Of a DNA stretch of 64,000 nucleotides, positions 62,018 to 64,000 are shown one piece after another. This stretch comes from Membranipora membranacea (lineage: Eukaryota; Bryozoa; Gymnolaemata; Cheilostomatida; Membraniporidae). The notes beneath the pieces are model-generated. The model worked only from the letters and a program-made list of their open reading frames with translations, searched no databases and was not told where the DNA came from. The position numbers were made by a program, and so were the translations under genes. The stretch is taken from NCBI GenBank assembly GCA_914767715.1, contig OU612072.1:9424001-9488000 (forward strand). The letters are read 5' to 3'. Each line of letters opens with the position of its first letter. Positions within the stretch are counted from its first letter, which is position 1.

Positions 62018-64000
62018 TGACAGAGTTGTTTGAAATATTTACCAATCCCATTTTTGTCTAACTTTGTAGAGTGCATAGTAGCTGTAGTCTGTCGTTAGCG
62101 CTGCTTAACATTGATACTCTCTATTGTGTTAAGACATTGACTTGCGTATGTTAAGGGAGGGGAGTCTCTCTTACCAACACCCCCTTTGACTGGCATGACT
62201 GAACAGCCTGTGCTTTGTCACCTGAGTATACAACCGATTCAAATGATTATCAATTCCACCCTTAATGTGACAATTTTGCATTGATATTTTCAAAACCGTG
62301 TGAATTTCCTCATGCAGATGAGGCTTTAGAGTTTGTGGTGTGACATTTTATTTTCACCCTTTATATATGCCTGACATGACAATTATCGACAATGATCTCT
62401 TAACTAGTGATCAAAGTGATTATGTGTTGCAGTAATGTAAGCTGAAAATTAAGAAAAAGATGAAGCAAAATTAAACTTGTTTTCAACATTTGCGTGTGAT
62501 AGTATTTATAGATGTAGTTTGAAGTGATAATAAAACATCTTCAGCTGCATAGCGTAATACCCTCATTGGCTCTTTTCTTGTAACATTGACCTAAGGCCAG
62601 AAATACCACTTAGCCCTATCATAAGGCTAGTTGCAGTGCAGATACAACATATCAGAACAAGCTCTGCATGTCAAATATGATAATACACAATCTTAAAACA
62701 AAAAATGGTCAACCCAGGAGATAATAATAGTATACAATTTTTGGATATGACTGATAATATTGTGTAAGCCATTGAAATACAGACTATTTACCAGCTCAAC
62801 TCCCGTGCTTGAATATCAAGAAAATGATGTGTTGTGTTGAAGTGATTGCGTGAGGAGTTCAGGGATTCCGTCAGAAATTTAGTGGTTTCTCATTTGTACT
62901 GATAGCTCCATGATTGCTCAATAACCACATCAAAGTTTATATAACACATTTTCGCATTGTGTATGAAAGTATCCTTTCCTTGCTTATCCCTGACTGATGA
63001 ATGAACGATCCTTCATAACAAGTCAAGTTTTTGCTGACATTCGCATCTCTAACTTATTTATGAAATGCATGAGCAAACAGGATCTGTTGCAGCAAGGGCT
63101 ATTGGGCAGTAAAACATGCAGTATCTTGACTTAACCACATACCAGTGGAGTCATTCACTCAGGCAAGCACAGACCATCTATTGTAAAGAGTATTGAATCA
63201 TGTAAAATTTATCACAGAATATTCATGATGGAACCACATGTCGTTTGCTGCATTCATTGGCATAGAAAACACTCTAACCTCCAAGGCCAGTCTGAGCATG
63301 GCAACCTTTACACAAGCTTCTGATAGTTTTAGACTTCATTTACATCATTGAATTGATCCGCGCTGGATTTACACACACATGTACCACTATAGTTAGATAA
63401 TATGTTTGATTGATTATGCCATCGTTACTTCTAACCACACTGCTACCCTGGAGGAGTGAACTTTGGACAGTTGTGGGCTGTCTAAACGGTACTCAATGTA
63501 TAACTTTGACAACTTGAGATTGGAGTCTTTATAAAGTGCAAAGGGTATGGCAATTTTAGCCAGCTCCTAACGTCTAGATTCCTTTTTCTCCAAAATTAAA
63601 GTAAAGTAAAAGTTTTCATTTTGTTGCTTAAATGCACCATGTACATGTGGTTGTGGTTGTATTTTTGGGAAGCATGGAGCTACCAGGGAGAAAGACTGTC
63701 ACACAGAATACCAGGGAAACCAATAACAGATAAGCGGGCGTGCACCTAGGAACTCAGTATAGAGAAAATGCTTAGGAAAATATCCATAATTAGAAAATAT
63801 TTTCATTTAGCCCAACATCAGAATTTGCAGGTTAGATTTGACTGCATGAGTGAGAGGTCTTTTAAACGGTGTAAACCGGAAAAAAAGAAACATATAAAAC
63901 CTCTGATGAAATGTGACAAAATTTAACAAATTTAACGTCAGCCACTAGCAGGTACAGTCACTAGGAGTTACAGTCATATATAGGACTCTTTTCTATCTCT
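62018..64000. other. P4 3' flank and downstream DNA
   Basis: No family exon, RNA gene or recognisable repeat was identified beyond the candidate poly(A) signal. Confidence 0.5.
62529..62534 (+). other. Candidate AATAAA polyadenylation signal of P4
   Basis: AATAAA occurs about 510 bp past the P4 stop. No transcript end is known. Confidence 0.35.

Overview
The window is AT-rich eukaryotic DNA from an animal. Short exons are separated by introns with GT..AG borders. SINEs, MITEs and decayed non-LTR retrotransposons are interspersed. Secreted PAN/apple, WSC, fibronectin-II (FN2) and LamG/pentraxin-like modules indicate a metazoan, most likely an aquatic invertebrate. I cannot name the species.

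Nearly all coding content belongs to one family, which I reconstructed exon by exon from splice sites, phases and cross-alignment of copies. The shared plan is a one-exon signal peptide of 16-18 codons ending at a phase-0 intron. A PAN-like module A (hallmark CAYSCYH..CC..SFSY) follows, then module B (CCQALCAK..SC), then often a second B-type module (B2, CCQAIC..SCVAF). Each sits on its own exon between phase-1 introns. The C-terminal module is interchangeable: WSC plus a last PAN module C, a terminal FN2, or a four-exon LamG/pentraxin-like domain plus PAN C.

Layout, left to right. Minus strand: M0 (210-1134, runs off the left edge); M1 (4383-8864, WSC type, intact); M2 (15334-17988, FN2 type, pseudogene); M3 (20322-26067, LamG type, one in-frame stop); M4 (34525-35320, relic). 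Plus strand: P1 (38929-41353, FN2 type, pseudogene); P2 (43609-45792, FN2 type, intact); P4 (49638-62017, 11 exons, LamG type, apparently two units fused). The cluster is therefore divergent. M4 and P1 lie head to head as arms of an inverted duplication, and M2/P2 also share upstream DNA in inverted orientation.

Between and inside the genes lie three hAT-like elements with perfect 8-bp target duplications, a TTAA-flanked MITE family (one copy plus a three-copy cluster), two SINEs headed by the 5' end of U2 snRNA, tRNA-headed SINE-like sequences, a tRNA-Ser-like sequence, an element with arms of about 200 bp, a CCCAGC-ended MITE, and several non-LTR reverse-transcriptase remnants.

The proteins are predicted to be secreted or extracellular. 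They recombine PAN modules with carbohydrate- or matrix-binding C-terminal modules, which suggests a diversifying set of secreted recognition or adhesion proteins. That role is inference; the gene structures are read from the sequence.
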